DNA of 22,187 nucleotides from positions 1 to 22,187 of the forward strand of contig JAVBKB010000227.1 of assembly GCA_031554275.1 (NCBI GenBank), written 5' to 3'. Positions 1 to 7,378 of the stretch are shown here, piece by piece. Positions within the stretch are counted from its first letter, which is position 1. Each line of letters opens with the position of its first letter. A model generated the notes under the pieces. That model was not told where the DNA came from. It saw only the letters and a list, made by a program, of their open reading frames with translations, and did no database searches. A program made the position numbers and the translations under genes. The stretch is from JAVBKB01 sp031554275 (GTDB taxonomy: Bacteria > Bacillota > Bacilli > JARBTR01).

Positions 1-56
1 CAAAGCGAGATGGAAAATTACCACAAAGCATTCGCTATCTTAATCGGTAATCAGGA
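1..56. mobile_element. MITE, right arm only (cut by window edge)
   Basis: These 56 bases match positions 15473-15528, the right arm of the complete 156-bp hairpin element, with one difference (C at 39 against T). The match continues into the TTAG that follows; TTA (57-59) is the presumed target-site duplication. The left arm would lie outside the window. The element has no coding capacity, so a transposase supplied elsewhere is inferred. Confidence 0.8.
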
Positions 57-160
57 TTAGCTACATAAAAATTACCTACCGTCAAAATAGTTCATAATTA
101 AATCCACATGTAGCAGACAAAATCCTACAGCAGTTCCATCATAGAAATTGAAAGAAAGGC

Positions 161-198
161 AGAAAAACGAGATCCACCAAATTTGGTGATACCTCGTT
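161..198 (-). terminator. Intrinsic terminator of the ABC exporter operon
   Basis: On the minus strand an AACGAG...CTCGTT stem encloses a perfect inner palindrome (CACCAAATTTGGTG) and is followed by TTTTT. It lies about 70 bp beyond the permease stop codon, where the end of the two-gene transcript is expected. The stretch 60-160 between it and the MITE shows no gene. Confidence 0.75.
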
Positions 199-265
199 CT
201 CAAGTTGTTTTTGTTATCAAAGCGGGATTGAAATTAGATCAAATTGGCACTCGATACAATTGATA

Positions 266-1231
266 CTAATAAATATCCCGTTTGTTGAAGATCCAAATAC
301 CTGCAGTGAAGAATCCGGCTGCATGGACCAAGCATACTGTCAGCGAGTGTACAAAGCTCGCTCCATCAAACGGAATCCAACCTCCTGGAATATAGGCATT
401 TAACATTAAATTAGGCACTAATAAATACTGATAGAAATCATAGTCCATTAATAATTCTGCCATGATAGCACCACCAAAGACGATGAATGCACTAATCAGA
501 ATAGCAAGCACACTTTTTCTTGTTACGGTTGCAACAAAGAAGGCTATCGTTGATATGACAGCAATCGCAAATACCTGAGCTAGTACTGTCAACAAAATAT
601 TGCTTATCATATTAATCTTAACGATTTCATTATCTGCCATTCTTTCGATGTTATAGATACCCGATCCGTTTCCACCAAAAATCACAAACCCCATTATAGC
701 AGATAGTAGAATACTAAAGGTAAACATAAAGATACTTACAAGAATTGTAGAACAATATTTCGCAATGAAAACCTTCCATCTTTTCACTGGCCTAACGAGG
801 ATTTGCCTGATCGTACCACCAGAGTACTCCCCTGCAATAACATCCGCCGAAAATGCGATGACAAACAACATAATAAGTAATGAGATATTCATCGTACCAA
901 TATAGACAAATTTGATTGGAGTCGTTGTATTATCTGGTGCATCATTCTCTAGGCAAGCCTTTTCAAAGGCAAGTTGAGTCTTTAATTCTTCTATTCCTAA
1001 TTTGCCCTCTTCTGCTGATACTGGCTGACCCTGATCGTATTCAGCAATAGATTTTTCCAGCTGGGTAACCGTTGCCTCTTTGTCGGCACGCCAATCCTGT
1101 ACATCATCTTCACCAGCCACATAGGCAAGACCAGCGGTCGCTACGACAATAAAGATAATGAAGGCAATCGTCTTCTTTTGCAGAAATGATTTATATAACT
1201 CATTTATCACTAATTTCGTAAATAATTTCAT
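266..1231 (-). CDS. ABC-2 type transporter permease
   Basis: This 321-residue protein is a membrane subunit of an ABC-2 exporter. One membrane segment lies near residues 22-40. A hydrophilic, probably extracellular loop of about 65 residues follows, and then a block of about five hydrophobic segments between residues 110 and 315. The phrase DVIAGEYSGGTIRQILVRP at about 130-148 is typical of ABC-2 permeases paired with BcrA-like ATPases. Its ATG overlaps the stop of the ATPase gene by 4 bp (ATGA), so the two are translationally coupled and almost certainly form one transporter. The substrate cannot be read from sequence; related pairs give immunity to bacitracin or lantibiotics, or export peptides. 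Confidence 0.85.
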   Translation of the reverse strand: MKLFTKLVINELYKSFLQKKTIAFIIFIVVATAGLAYVAGEDDVQDWRADKEATVTQLEKSIAEYDQGQPVSAEEGKLGIEELKTQLAFEKACLENDAPDNTTTPIKFVYIGTMNISLLIMLFVIAFSADVIAGEYSGGTIRQILVRPVKRWKVFIAKYCSTILVSIFMFTFSILLSAIMGFVIFGGNGSGIYNIERMADNEIVKINMISNILLTVLAQVFAIAVISTIAFFVATVTRKSVLAILISAFIVFGGAIMAELLMDYDFYQYLLVPNLMLNAYIPGGWIPFDGASFVHSLTVCLVHAAGFFTAGIWIFNKRDIY

Positions 1232-2154
1232 TCCCCAAGCTCACCGACTCTCTTGATGAAATAATCCTCTAAAGATTTCTTGTAAGGGACTACCGAAACA
1301 ACAGCGATATCTTCCTTGACTAATAGAGAAACAGCCTTTGAAATCAACTCACGATCTCCATGGATCGTAAACTCTTTTCCTGAACGAATTTCTGGAGTTA
1401 TTTCGATCTTTTGTAAAACTTCACAAATTCTTTCGCTTTCCAATTCAAAAAGTGTTTCAAAATTGAAAGGTAATACACTTTCCCCATTCGTTTCACTTAA
1501 CTCTTTTGATTCAATTAAAATACCTTTATCAATAATTGCAAACCGATCACATACTTGCTCCATTTCACTCAAGATATGACTAGAAAGAATTATGCAGACT
1601 TGATGATTGCGAGCCAAATCAAGAAATGTTTCCCGCATCTCTTTAACACCATCAGGATCTAGTCCATTCAGTGGTTCATCTAAAATGAGTACTTTTGGAT
1701 TCCCTATTAGTGAAGCGGCAATCCCCAATCGTTGTCTCATCCCCAATGAATACTTGCTTACTTTATCATTGATTCGATCCGTTAATCCGACGAATTCTAT
1801 AACTTCTTTAACCTTTTCTCCAGTTACATTTCGCGACATATTCGCTAGAATCTTGAGATTGAGCCGCCCACTTAAATGTTTATAAAGATCTGGCGATTCT
1901 ATAATTGCGCCCAAATTTGCCATAGCATCTTCATACTGCTTTGATAAATCTAGACCATTAATATGAATCTCACCATTTGACGGTTTAATCAATCCAGTGA
2001 TCATTCTCATGATTGTTGTCTTACCAGCACCATTTGGACCAAGTAGACCGAAAATTTCACCAGGTTTAATCTCAAAAGACACATTATCTATGATTTTTCT
2101 TTTTCCAATGAATTTCGTGATATTTTTCAGTTCAACTGCATTCACTGTCTCCAA
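1228..2154 (-). CDS. ABC transporter ATPase, BcrA-type
   Basis: This 308-residue nucleotide-binding subunit powers the ABC-2 permease encoded downstream. It shows Walker A GPNGAGKT at 39-46, the signature YSLGM at 135-139 in place of LSGGQ (usual for the BcrA/LanF peptide-resistance branch), and Walker B VLILDEP at 155-161. A variable tail of about 90 residues follows the core. The start codon is TTG, with AGGAGGT about 9 nt upstream; no better ATG is present. The gene leads a two-gene minus-strand operon ending at the terminator near 161-198. A role in resistance to antimicrobial peptides is inferred from the subfamily, and no two-component system lies next to it here. Confidence 0.9.
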   Translation of the reverse strand: METVNAVELKNITKFIGKRKIIDNVSFEIKPGEIFGLLGPNGAGKTTIMRMITGLIKPSNGEIHINGLDLSKQYEDAMANLGAIIESPDLYKHLSGRLNLKILANMSRNVTGEKVKEVIEFVGLTDRINDKVSKYSLGMRQRLGIAASLIGNPKVLILDEPLNGLDPDGVKEMRETFLDLARNHQVCIILSSHILSEMEQVCDRFAIIDKGILIESKELSETNGESVLPFNFETLFELESERICEVLQKIEITPEIRSGKEFTIHGDRELISKAVSLLVKEDIAVVSVVPYKKSLEDYFIKRVGELGE

Positions 2155-2245
2155 AACAAATTACCTCCTATAACCTTGGTTTGTAGCTTTCTGATGCCCC
2201 TAATGAATTAATAACCTATAGTCAATCGTACAAATGACCAGAAAA

Positions 2246-2271
2246 TATGGTTAGATTCAACTACAACCATA
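2246..2271. promoter_or_regulatory. Inverted repeat upstream of ABC operon, possible operator
   Basis: TATGGTT (2246-2252) and AACCATA (2265-2271) form a perfect 7-bp inverted repeat with a 12-bp spacer, 92-117 bp upstream of the ATPase start. The geometry suits a dimeric regulator. I found no convincing -35/-10 pair, so this is only a candidate. Confidence 0.3.
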
Positions 2272-2447
2272 ATTTTTACTTAAATAATAATGGTGGTATG
2301 CATCGTATTACAATATAACATTCACTACTGTTCATTGCAAGATACTAATTTAGTATTCCTGATCTTAACGCTAAATATCTGATGCGATAGTCATTCACAA
2401 ACTGTAGGCAAATGAATGCGTTTTGAGCTATACCTCAAAAAATTAGC

Positions 2448-2472
2448 AAAAAAAAAGAGCCAAATGACTCTT
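2448..2472 (-). terminator. Terminator of the SipW/TasA-like cluster
   Basis: On the minus strand AAGAGTC-ATTT-GGCTCTT forms a 7-bp stem (one G-U pair) with a 4-nt loop, followed directly by a run of nine T. It sits about 90 bp after the sipW-like stop. The rest of 2155-2559 holds the ABC operon leader and no gene. Confidence 0.75.
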
Positions 2473-2559
2473 CTGCAATGTTCTGAAGCTAATTGAAAAC
2501 AACAATATCTTTTTATAAAAATGCATCTGATAGCAAACTGCTATTGATCGCAAATCTAT

Positions 2560-3417
2560 CTACTTCTCCGGCCTTTTTAATCGCCTTGAGACGGTTGCTC
2601 TCAAGTGTTTAATTACAATTTTGTCATCCACTATTTCAATTTTCTTTGCAGGTGCTTCGGTCTTTACTTGTGGTACTTCAATCTTTTCTTGTGGTACTTC
2701 AATCTTTTCTTGTGGTACTTCGGTCTTTACTTGTGGTACTTCAATCTTTTCTTGTGGTGCTTCGATCTTTTCTTGTGGTGCTTCGATCTTTTCTTGTGGT
2801 GCTTCGATCTTTTCTTGAGACTTTTTGATTTTTTCTTGAGGCGCCTTAATCTTTCGAAGAATTCGGATCAACACAACTAATACAAATATAACAAGACAAA
2901 TTAATGCAATAGGTACGAGAATCCAACGAATTGCTGCAGTAAGGGGATTACTTTTGAAATCGTTTACAACTGGTGCCGTCCAATTGAAAATGACAACTTC
3001 CTTACCAATAAAGTCCGATTCTGTAACCAATCTTTGATCAGTCACATTGTTATTATCACCTTTTGTCACTAACCCTTTACTTGTAACGTCGATGACTCTG
3101 TGAGTTATGAAATTTTGATCAAATGCAAAAGTAATAATATCATTCTTTTTTACATCCTCAAATTTAGCTTTTTTTATGACAACAATACTATCAACCAACA
3201 TTGTTTTTTCCATTGAACCACTTTTCACAATGACAGGTCTATAACCCAACAGAAAAGCCTCTTTTGGATTATCTTTGAACTTAAACAAAGTTATCGCTGC
3301 CATTACCAAGAAAATCAATGACAACACAAAGAACAAATTGATTAGGATAGTTGCAATCAATTTGCCCTTGGTTTTTTTCTTTTTTCTGCTACTTCTTGTC
3401 CTTAACGTCTCAGCCAT
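2560..3417 (-). CDS. sipW: ER-type signal peptidase I (SipW-like) with heptad-repeat tail
   Basis: This signal peptidase is expected to cleave the SipW-type signal of the TasA-like neighbour. Numbered from the upstream TTG (3432), the Ser nucleophile is S73 in VKSGSMEK, the His is H111 in THRVIDV (the ER-type Ser-His arrangement rather than Ser-Lys), and D126 lies in TKGDNN. Membrane segments at about 25-48 and 164-190 flank the catalytic domain. After the second segment comes a basic stretch and then about nine heptads of KIEAPQE/KIEVPQV type, predicted to be cytoplasmic; this tail is not usual for SipW. I place the start at the ATG at 3417 because GGTGGA lies 7 nt upstream, giving 285 residues. 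It is the last gene of the three-gene minus-strand cluster. Confidence 0.88.
   Translation of the reverse strand: MAETLRTRSSRKKKKTKGKLIATILINLFFVLSLIFLVMAAITLFKFKDNPKEAFLLGYRPVIVKSGSMEKTMLVDSIVVIKKAKFEDVKKNDIITFAFDQNFITHRVIDVTSKGLVTKGDNNNVTDQRLVTESDFIGKEVVIFNWTAPVVNDFKSNPLTAAIRWILVPIALICLVIFVLVVLIRILRKIKAPQEKIKKSQEKIEAPQEKIEAPQEKIEAPQEKIEVPQVKTEVPQEKIEVPQEKIEVPQVKTEAPAKKIEIVDDKIVIKHLRATVSRRLKRPEK
2651..2818. repeat. 21-bp tandem repeat inside sipW (8 near-perfect units)
   Basis: Eight consecutive 21-bp units, each beginning GGTGCTTC or GGTACTTC on the plus strand, encode the heptad tail; two degenerate units continue to about 2854. Units fall into sub-types (Ala/Val, and Glu-Lys-Ile/Val-Lys-Thr) that occur in blocks, suggesting duplication of single and multi-unit segments. 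Copy number probably varies between strains. Confidence 0.9.
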
Positions 3418-3487
3418 ATCATTTTCCACCAAACCATCTTTACATAATTCTCTATATCACTACTTTATCCAATATAACATAATTTAT

Positions 3488-4177
3488 TTACTTCTTAACA
3501 GTTCTTTTTGAAATCGAAATTAATAAAAAAATCGAAGATGCTAGAATTGCTTGTATCATTATTGTGAAATTTGCGTCACCAGTTTGTGGAACCAATGGTT
3601 TTGTTTCAGGTGTCGTCGGTTTTGTTTCAGGTACCGTTGGTTTTGGATCAGTTACTTCCACAAGATCCATGCGAACTTCAAAATCAAAACGCACTTTCAT
3701 AATTGCACCCTGAAAGCGATTGTCCATACTCTCTTTCACACTCAATGAGAATTGAAATGTTTGCTTGCCATTAGAAGGAACAGTAGCGAAATCCGTGCTA
3801 CTGTGCTGTGCTGATAAAAGATTGTTTTGATAAAAAAGTTTTCCATCCACATATACCACTACATCAAATTGTCCCATAAATGCAGTTGATTTAGAATCTA
3901 TTTCTAGTAAATTGACAACGTCTCTCAGCGAGAAAATAACGTCTCTGCCAGTTTCATTCGTGAAAATAATATTGAACAGATACTGATCACCAGGGCTTGC
4001 ATTCCTATCAACAAAAATCTCTTGGCTTTTGGGATCTAAGTGGAGTTTCCCATCAAAAGTAGCTGTTAGCCGTTTATCTGGGATTTCCATTTTATTTGTT
4101 GCAAGTACATGCGAAGCGAGCGATGACATACATATCATACAGGAAAACAAAGCGAAAATCACTTTTGTCATTTTCAT
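3488..4177 (-). CDS. Cell-wall-anchored protein with VPQTG sorting signal
   Basis: This 229-residue secreted protein has a conventional signal peptide (residues 1-26, cleavage likely after SHVLA), a mainly beta domain at about 30-170, a Pro/Thr/Lys spacer with repeated PETKPT units at 176-194, then VPQTG at 196-200, a hydrophobic segment and the basic tail KRTVKK. This is the layout of a sortase substrate, but Val replaces Leu of the usual LPxTG. It lies between the TasA-like gene and sipW, so it may be an anchor or accessory for the TasA-like protein at the wall, a role TapA plays in Bacillus; I see no clear TapA homology. GAGGA lies upstream of the ATG. Confidence 0.75.
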   Translation of the reverse strand: MKMTKVIFALFSCMICMSSLASHVLATNKMEIPDKRLTATFDGKLHLDPKSQEIFVDRNASPGDQYLFNIIFTNETGRDVIFSLRDVVNLLEIDSKSTAFMGQFDVVVYVDGKLFYQNNLLSAQHSSTDFATVPSNGKQTFQFSLSVKESMDNRFQGAIMKVRFDFEVRMDLVEVTDPKPTVPETKPTTPETKPLVPQTGDANFTIMIQAILASSIFLLISISKRTVKK

Positions 4178-4206
4178 ATCGTATCCTCTTCGCTGTAGAT
4201 TTTCTT

Positions 4207-4251
4207 ATAAAAGAGGGATGACGTCAGTTTCCTGCCGCATCCCAATTTTTT
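4207..4251. terminator. GAAA-loop hairpin between tasA-like and anchor genes
   Basis: GGGATG and CATCCC close a long stem (4215-4243) that, read on the minus strand, has CG and CAG/CTG inner pairs, one bulge and a GAAA tetraloop. Minus-strand transcription leaves it into a weak T-tract (TCTTTTAT); on the plus strand six T follow. Between a structural-subunit gene and its downstream genes, it probably attenuates transcription or protects the 3' end of the tasA-like message. Confidence 0.55.
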
Positions 4252-4270
4252 ACTTGTCATAATTTTTAAT

Positions 4271-5008
4271 TTAATATGCAGTACCATCATTTTTTTGTTC
4301 TGTAGTTGGGACTACAGTAGTTACAGCATCATAATCAACTGTTTGTAGATCGGTCCAAGCTACACCAGCAGTGTTACGGTGTTGTTTAGCTTCAGCTAAT
4401 AGGTCTAACCCAACCTTTGCAGCTTGATATCTGTTATCAGAAGCTGGCAAGAAATACAGGACAAACTCATCTTCTGTTGCAGTTGCAGTAATTGAGTCTT
4501 CTACCTCGTTGTTACTAGCTCCATTACCATTCAGAACTGTTTCTTCTCCAGCAGGAGTCATATAGTAATAACGATTATTAGCACTATCTAGTGTCAATGT
4601 TAGTGCTTTGGTTAAATCAGTTGGTACAAAATTCCCATCAACATCAGTGCAATCGGATTTCTTGAAAAGCGCCCAACCCATTGTTTGAGGAACATCAGTT
4701 GCTAAAAACGCCCCTGTGGAATCTACTGGTGAAATATATACTGTTTGACGAATATCAACTGACTTATTACCAGTATTCTTTACTTGTGCTGGAACCAAAC
4801 GTCCATCACCAGGGTTATAGTTATCTAATGAATCTGTACTTAGTAAACCAAGCGCAGCTGTATCTACCCAGTCAATATCAACAGTACCCGCAGTTGCTTC
4901 TGCGTTCTTGCTTGCAAAGTCTGTAAAATATGCAAATGTTCCTCCAAGTATCAATAGCAAAGCAAGCAGTAAAGCCACTGCAGAAAATACTAATCTTTTG
5001 TTTTTCAT
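4271..5008 (-). CDS. TasA/camelysin-like protein with SipW-dependent signal
   Basis: This 245-residue exported protein probably forms or contributes to surface fibres. The N-terminus has the pattern of SipW-dependent signals: a basic start, a long hydrophobic stretch (7-28) and GTFAYFTDFASKNAEATAGT, close to the TFAFFSDTETSNN-type region of TasA. The mature part begins with TVDIDW and has a PGD...V..KNTGNKSVDIR segment typical of the family's jelly-roll domain. The downstream sipW-like gene should supply the peptidase. The RBS is excellent (GGAGG, 7 nt from ATG). It leads the cluster, and a hairpin after the stop could leave it more strongly expressed than the other two genes. Confidence 0.85.
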   Translation of the reverse strand: MKNKRLVFSAVALLLALLLILGGTFAYFTDFASKNAEATAGTVDIDWVDTAALGLLSTDSLDNYNPGDGRLVPAQVKNTGNKSVDIRQTVYISPVDSTGAFLATDVPQTMGWALFKKSDCTDVDGNFVPTDLTKALTLTLDSANNRYYYMTPAGEETVLNGNGASNNEVEDSITATATEDEFVLYFLPASDNRYQAAKVGLDLLAEAKQHRNTAGVAWTDLQTVDYDAVTTVVPTTEQKNDGTAY

Positions 5009-5076
5009 TTTGTTTCCTCCATAAAGGTTTATTTTTTCGAATTACAGATAAAGGCCTTTTGCAAGTCACTTCAGTC

Positions 5077-5094
5077 AATCTAGTAAACTAGATT
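5077..5094. promoter_or_regulatory. 18-bp perfect palindrome upstream of tasA-like gene
   Basis: AATCTAGT-AA-ACTAGATT is a perfect inverted repeat 69-86 bp upstream of the tasA-like ATG. A TTGACT hexamer follows it on the minus strand and could be a -35 element, though I find no good -10 at 17 bp. The arrangement suits an operator for a small dimeric regulator. Confidence 0.45.
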
Positions 5095-5110
5095 ACTTCA
5101 ATATGACCTT

Positions 5111-5136
5111 CGATAACTGTAATTCGTTCGTTATCG
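5111..5136. promoter_or_regulatory. Second inverted repeat upstream of tasA-like gene
   Basis: CGATAAC (5111-5117) and GTTATCG (5130-5136) form a 7-bp inverted repeat with a 12-bp spacer, about 17 bp upstream of the 18-bp palindrome. Two symmetrical sites in one leader suggest layered regulation of the cluster. No protein can be assigned. Confidence 0.35.
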
Positions 5137-6029
5137 CTCTTTCATAGTATCATCAATTTATCGCTTAATCAAGATCAATATTTTAGTAGATAATGGGAAA
5201 ATATGCGAAATACAACTAGTACCATTGTGACAACCAATTCTTCAGATTTCAGTATTTTCAAAGCGTTTTCCTTGCAACCAATAAGACTGAGATTAATGTT
5301 CCTTGTTATATTGATGACTAAATCACTCTTTCTACCATTAATTATTCATAACCATCGACACATTAAATTTAATGGGTCAGGCAGGTGGTTCTACGGAATA
5401 TTGATTACAAGTTTACAAGGCTCTATTCTATAATCCCAAATTGCAACTGCTTATTTATGTCATGAAAACCTTTTGTAATTAATTTATGAATGAAAGAAAT
5501 GTCTGCATGGTTTCCATTGTTAATGGAAGATTGATATTGTTCATCTTTACTAGTTAGTCTCGACAATACTTTTACATCTCAAATAAAATCATCAAAATAT
5601 TATAGTTGTAAATCTGGATTTTCTAATAGTCTTTTTTTGAAGAGCCTAAATGGATTACAATTTATAATTCCTTTCTTCAACTGCGGTTAATATCGATGAG
5701 TTGCTGGTCTAGCAAGTCATTTAGCGAGTAGAGAATTCACTATTTTAGGATTTGATCGAGGCACATTCTAGGAAGCGGATGGCTGCCGCCTATCAATAAT
5801 GATATAGAAGACTCTCTTTTTCTCATTAATATTTCCGATTAAAAATAGTGAATGGTTAGCTTGCTGAAATTCTGCTCAACAAGCACAGATTCATATGTTG
5901 AAGCATTGTTTTAAATCTATGGTCTGGTATTTCAGCATTGGTGGTTAGCATTCTCTAAACTGATTGGGTTCAAGGTTTTCGGCACTTGTAGTTTAGCATT
6001 GTCTAAACCAATGGGGTTCAAGGCTTTTC
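5137..6029. other. Long non-coding stretch
   Basis: No supportable gene: open frames are short, lack ribosome binding sites and have no recognisable composition. It contains a MITE left-end remnant (5831-5854) and a degenerate two-copy repeat (5945-6031). With the satellite that follows, almost 1.4 kb between the tasA-like leader and fba is unoccupied, long for such a genome. Confidence 0.6.
5831..5854. mobile_element. MITE left-end remnant
   Basis: These 24 bases match the left end of the complete element (from 15378) over ATT-CCGATTAAA-ATAGTGAATG with one substitution and one extra A. The outermost bases and the rest of the element are not recognisable, so this is a decayed or partial copy. 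Confidence 0.5.
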
Positions 6030-6031
6030 GA
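5945..6031. repeat. Degenerate two-copy direct repeat
   Basis: 5945-5982 and 5993-6031 share TTAGCATT-TCTAAAC, GGGTTCAAGG and TTTTCG in the same order, with a period of about 48 bp. It lies directly before the hexanucleotide satellite and may mark an older duplication there. No coding potential is seen. Confidence 0.6.
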
Positions 6032-6033
6032 TT

Positions 6034-6252
6034 GTGGGGTTCGATTGTGGTTCGGTTGTGATTTCGGTTGTGATTTCGGTTGTGGTTTCGGGTTTGGGTT
6101 TGGGTTCGGTTGCGGGTTCGGTTGCGGTTTCGGTTGCGGTTTCAGTTTTGGGTTCGGTTGCGGTTTCGGTTGCGGTTTCGGTTGCGGTTTCAGTTTTGGG
6201 TTCGGTTGCGGGTTCGGGTTCGGGTTCGGGTTCGGGTTGCGGTTGCGGTTGC
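6034..6252. repeat. G-rich hexanucleotide satellite with G-quadruplex motifs
   Basis: About 220 bp built almost entirely from GGTTCG, GGTTGC and GGTTTC/GGTTTG hexamers, often paired as the 12-mer GGTTGCGGTTTC. It is far more GC-rich than its surroundings. All three plus-strand frames are open only because the units lack stop codons; they would give Val/Ser, Cys/Gly/Phe or Arg/Val low-complexity peptides. Five GGG tracts with TTC loops lie at 6210-6236 and four GGG tracts at 6090-6116. It lies beyond the fba terminator, so it is not expected in that mRNA. Confidence 0.9.
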
Positions 6253-6270
6253 TTACCTCATGAGTATCGT

Positions 6271-6308
6271 CAAAAACGGTGTAAAACCATTGTTATGGTT
6301 TTACACCG
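6271..6308 (-). terminator. Intrinsic terminator of fba
   Basis: A perfect 14-bp inverted repeat (6277-6290 with 6295-6308) with a 4-nt loop is followed on the minus strand by TTTTTG. It lies about 115 bp after the fba stop and should end that transcript efficiently. Confidence 0.9.
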
Positions 6309-6423
6309 CTTTCGTAGTCTATTTATGCATGCATTGCGGACTGCCCTATCACATGTCCGAGTGCTTCCAACTGAATTATTTGGATTCTCATTTAAATGAT
6401 GGGCGAAGTATTTTTAAATCTAT

Positions 6424-7278
6424 CTATGCTTTGTTCTCAGTTCCAAATTCACGAATTTTGCCTATAACCGTTTTCTTAATTGCGTCACGCATTGGTGTTA
6501 GGAATTTTCGAGGGTCGTATGCTTTCTCATCTTTTGCTAAGAATTCACGGACTGCTTTTGTGCCTTCAATTTGATTTTCTGTATTCACATTGATCTTTGC
6601 TGATCCAAGTGAAATTGCTTTTTGGATTTGATGAAGCGGGATTCCACTTCCACCATGTAGCACTAGTGGTAAACCGATGGTTTTACTGATTTCTTCCATT
6701 TCAACAAAACCTAATTTCGGTTCTCCTTTGTAAGGGCCATGAACAGAGCCTAGTGCAGGAGCCAGACAGTCAATACCCGTTTGGTCAACCAACTGCTTAC
6801 ACTCTTTTGGATCGGCATAAATGATTCCTCCGACAACATCGTCCTCTTGCCCACCAACAGTACCTAGCTCTGCTTCTACTGACACACCACGTTCATGTGC
6901 ATACTCGACAACCTGTTTCGTCATCGCAATATTTTCTGCAAGTGGATGATGTGATCCGTCAATCATGACCGAAGTAAATCCGCCATCAATTGCAGCTTTA
7001 CACTTCTCAAAGCTAGATCCATGATCCAAGTGAATTGCTACCGGCACTGTTATTTTGTATTCTTCCATCAATGCTTTCGTCATTTCTACACAAAGCTTGA
7101 AACCACCCATGTACCGAGCAGCACCTTCTGAAACACCCAAAATAACTGGTGATTTTGTCTCTTCAGCTGCTTGTAGAATAGCCTGCGTATACTCTAGGTT
7201 GTTAATATTGTATTGCCCCACTGCATACTTCTCGGCTCTTGCCTTAATTAGCATTTCCTTCATCGAAACTAATGGCAT
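6424..7278 (-). CDS. fba: Class II fructose-bisphosphate aldolase
   Basis: This cytoplasmic glycolytic and gluconeogenic enzyme reversibly cleaves fructose 1,6-bisphosphate to dihydroxyacetone phosphate and glyceraldehyde 3-phosphate. At 284 residues it has the usual length of the Bacillus-type class II enzyme. Zinc ligands are recognisable as H86 in HLDHGSS (with catalytic D85), H180 in GSVHGPYKG and H208 in LHGGSG; the phosphate-binding NVNTENQ loop is at 230-236. AAAGGAGG lies 8 nt before the ATG. It is transcribed alone, with a possible promoter upstream and a strong terminator downstream. Its place near rpoE matches the Bacillus gene order. Confidence 0.97.
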   Translation of the reverse strand: MPLVSMKEMLIKARAEKYAVGQYNINNLEYTQAILQAAEETKSPVILGVSEGAARYMGGFKLCVEMTKALMEEYKITVPVAIHLDHGSSFEKCKAAIDGGFTSVMIDGSHHPLAENIAMTKQVVEYAHERGVSVEAELGTVGGQEDDVVGGIIYADPKECKQLVDQTGIDCLAPALGSVHGPYKGEPKLGFVEMEEISKTIGLPLVLHGGSGIPLHQIQKAISLGSAKINVNTENQIEGTKAVREFLAKDEKAYDPRKFLTPMRDAIKKTVIGKIREFGTENKA

Positions 7279-7347
7279 CTTAACTTCCTCCTTTGAATTG
7301 ATTTCTGCTTTTATTCTTAAACAAGAAATCCGTTACTACTTACTACA

Positions 7348-7378
7348 TGTATAGGATATCAATTTTTTTTGGTTTCAA
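7348..7378 (-). promoter_or_regulatory. Possible fba promoter
   Basis: On the minus strand TTGAAA (7373-7378) and TATACA (7348-7353) are separated by 19 bp, a little longer than ideal. They lie about 70 bp upstream of the fba start, in an AT-rich leader. The call is tentative. Confidence 0.35.

Noticed and set aside
2605..2880. Repetitive plus-strand frames opposite the sipW tail
   Set aside because: The 21-bp repeat keeps several frames open; the minus-strand gene with catalytic residues explains the region.
5203..5433. 76-codon plus-strand frame
   Set aside because: No RBS, no recognisable composition, and it lies in a stretch with no other coding signal.
5735..5854. Inverted repeat ATTCACTATTTTA...TAAAAATAGTGAAT as a complete small MITE
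   Set aside because: The two halves face the wrong way relative to the ends of the complete element and lack the outer bases; only the 5831-5854 part is supported as a remnant.
6034..6574. Three overlapping plus-strand open frames of 72-164 codons
   Set aside because: They are open only because the hexanucleotide units contain no stop; composition is extreme low complexity, there is no RBS, and they run into the fba terminator and antisense to fba.
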